NCBI GenBank assembly: GCA_019448385.1
Contig: JAGTXO010000009.1
Span: 62,001-126,000 of the forward strand
DNA: 64,000 nt
Direction of reading: 5' to 3'
Source of the DNA: Diacronema lutheri
Lineage: Eukaryota; Haptophyta; Pavlovophyceae; Pavlovales; Pavlovaceae
Under the pieces are notes generated by a model. The model ran no database searches and was not told where the DNA came from. It saw nothing but the letters and a program-made list of their open reading frames with translations. Of the stretch, positions 62,129 through 64,000 are shown piece after piece. The position numbers and the translations under genes were made by a program. Every line of letters starts with the position of its first letter. Within the stretch, counting starts at the first letter, position 1.

Positions 62129-64000
62129 AGGGCGCGGTCCGGGCTGGTCCGGCCAGTGTAAGGCTGAGAGTACGACCCGGGTCGTACAATCAAGGGTTAA
62201 AAGCCAGCCAATGAGCGCTCGAGGGGTCGGGGCGAGGCTTAGGACGAGCCTAGGACCGAGACCCCCCTCCTGACCGGCCGATTTTGAGTAGAATTCGGGG
62301 TCGAGCGGGCGCAGCGGACGGAGGGCCCGAGCCGGGCCGACGGAGGGTCCGACCCCGGAATGCGGGCGACCGGAAGGGCTCGAGTGATTGACGCCCAGTC
62401 GAATAGAATGGCGGATTCCGGGGGAGATCGCAACTGGCATCGCGCAAGCTGAGGCCCTCTGACTGACCGGACCGCGCCGAGTGCGCGTGCACCCCGTGGA
62501 GGGCGCGGTCAGTCGGACACTCCTCGCGACTGAGCTCGCCGCGGCATACCGTGCGCTGCGCCGGCGCGCTACTTGCCGTTGGCCGAGCTGCGGGTGTTGC
62601 GCACGGCCGTGTTGCGCAGCCAGCGCCTCGATGCGCCGGTGGCCAAGACCTTGGCGCGCTTTGACTAAGCGACCTCGGCCTGCACAGACTCGAACGCGCG
62701 CGTGAACTCGAGGCGTTGCAGGTGGCGAGCACGTGAGTTCGCGTAGGAGGTCTTGTGCTCGGTGGCCTGGCTGTCGACCGACGAGAGCTTGGGCGAGTTC
62801 GGCGGCACGTTGGCGCACTCGGGCTCGGTGCGCGGCCCTGCCGGCGCCGGCGCGGGCGCGGGCGCGGGCGCGACGCTTCGGACTCGCTGCCCGGCTCTGC
62901 CTGTGCGGGCGCGATGCACTCGGACTCGATGCCCGGCTCTGCCTTCGTGGGCGCGGTCGCGGGCACGGGCGCGCCCTCGACCCCGTCGCGGTTGAAGACC
63001 TCGAACTCGACGCACACGCCGTGGTCCTTGAAGTCGGTGGCCTCGCTGTCGTTCGCGTAAGCCTCGGGCGAACTCGCAACGAGCGACGACATCTCGGCTT
63101 GGAGCCGGCACATCTCATGCTGCACCGCGTGATCAGGTTCTTGAGCGCTCCGTTGAAAGAGTCACTCCCACAGAGGCGCTCGCTGCACCACACCAGATAG
63201 CCATCGAGCTTGTGAGCGTGCTCGTGCGCCCGTGCGAGGTCCTCGGAGAGCGCGTCGGCGCGCGCGCACATGCCGTCGCATGATTTGGCCGGTGTCATGC
63301 TGTGCTTCCAAGGCCTGGTGCTCGGCGTTGAGCGTGTCGTGATCCACGCGAACGAGCTGCAACCAGCTGCAGCAGCCGCGCGACGCCGCTGTCGCCGACG
63401 ATGCGCTGGAGCATGTGGCCCATGAGGTGCGCGCGGCACGTGGCGAGCGCGACATTCTTGCGCAGCAGCGCGAGGATCCGGGCGCCGCGGACGAGCCGGC
63501 CCATGCACTTGAGCGCGTAGATTCGGCCGCACATGCACGCGCCGACGACCGAGTCGGCGGGTCCGCCGTCGAGCCAAAAGTTGGCCTCGGCCGCATCGCG
63601 GCGGCGGGCGACGCGCTGAAGGATGCGCATGCGGTAGTGCCGGTCGACGAGCAGCTCGTCGCCGAAGATCTCGTCGGGCAGCAGCTCGGAGAAGTTCTGG
63701 GGGTACATGTTGTGCGAGCGTGCACGCGACGAGATCTCGTCGGTCGTGCCGTCCGTTCGTTCAGAGCAGAGAGCGTCGGACCGGCAGACAGACGATGCAG
63801 CGCGCGAAGGCACCTGCAGCGCGCGGCGTGGCCTCGCGTGCCGTCACGAAGCCGCCTGCGCGCACTGCGGAGGCGGCGAGCGCGACGAGGGCGGGCGCGG
63901 ACGAGGTGCTGAGCGGCGTCACGTACGCGCCCTCGCCTGCCGAGCTCGACGCCGCGGCGCTGACGATGCGCGCGGCGTACCACACCGACCGCCTCTGAGA
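62129..64000. repeat. Dispersed repeat, copy 2 (right end beyond window)
   Basis: Same orientation and nearly the same sequence as 14662-16390; both read AGGGCGCGGTCCGG at the left edge. The 18-bp palindrome is at 62170-62187. Copy 2 carries an extra or replaced block at about 62645-62816. The minus-strand protein-like stretches lie at 63813-63295, about 63340-63290, 63280-63150 and 63125-62850, in the same changing frames as copy 1. The substitutions I saw are few and include replacements in every frame (for example SVLL to SELL in the longest frame), so selection for one protein is not evident. The window ends at the point corresponding to 16390. Confidence 0.85.

Noticed and set aside
1-64000. 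CRISPR array, tRNA or rRNA genes
   Set aside because: No regularly spaced repeats with unique spacers and no tRNA or rRNA signature recognised by eye; a tRNAscan-SE run would settle tRNAs.

Overview
The window is nuclear DNA of a GC-rich, gene-dense eukaryotic microalga. Spliceosomal introns, an axonemal dynein heavy chain, plastid-targeted proteins (RimM, a Ycf49-type protein, a Rubisco-methyltransferase-like SET protein) and a front-end desaturase point to a flagellate photosynthetic protist. The four-exon desaturase joins into exactly 445 aa and, from memory, closely matches the delta-4 desaturase of Pavlova (Diacronema) lutheri. A pavlovophyte haptophyte is therefore the best guess; no search was run.

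Layout. 0-14.7 kb: host genes (dynein heavy chain running off the left edge, CIB-like EF-hand protein, a membrane protein, delta-4-like desaturase, an unknown protein, a tandem-FYVE protein). 14.7-16.8 kb: copy 1 of a ~1.8 kb dispersed repeat, then a foldback element with perfect 85-bp inverted arms. 16.9-36.0 kb: a mobile-element-like island. It holds a frameshifted PIF1 helicase pseudogene with a possibly virus-like N-terminal domain, a ubiquitin-hydrolase (C19) gene, the remnant of a LINE-type ORF with a 2A-like motif, and a large two-ORF unit. That unit encodes a Ulp1-like cysteine protease (ORF A), then a PD-(D/E)XK-like nuclease and a Fanzor/TnpB-like RuvC nuclease (ORF B). 36.0-62.1 kb: compact host genes (TPR protein, GYF_2-NADPH oxidase, dymeclin, unknown, sterol glucosyltransferase, hybrid histidine kinase, RimM, CDIN1-like nuclease, coiled-coil protein, Ycf49-like protein, SET methyltransferase). 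62.1-64.0 kb: copy 2 of the dispersed repeat, cut by the window edge.

The most interesting system is the 25.5-35.9 kb unit. The RuvC triad D-E-D of the Fanzor-like domain is present (codons at 34151, 34754, 35015), and so are the H-D-Q-C residues of the protease. The two ORFs are arranged so that either a -1 frameshift or an ATGA stop-start overlap could couple them.

Introns are mostly 80-380 bp. Most begin GTGCGC and end (GC)nGCAG, so their ends are partly self-complementary. Exon joins given here are manual and rest on reading phase plus conserved protein motifs. Genes are tightly packed: one convergent pair overlaps by 4 bp, and several divergent pairs are 8-190 bp apart. I saw no tRNA, rRNA or CRISPR array.
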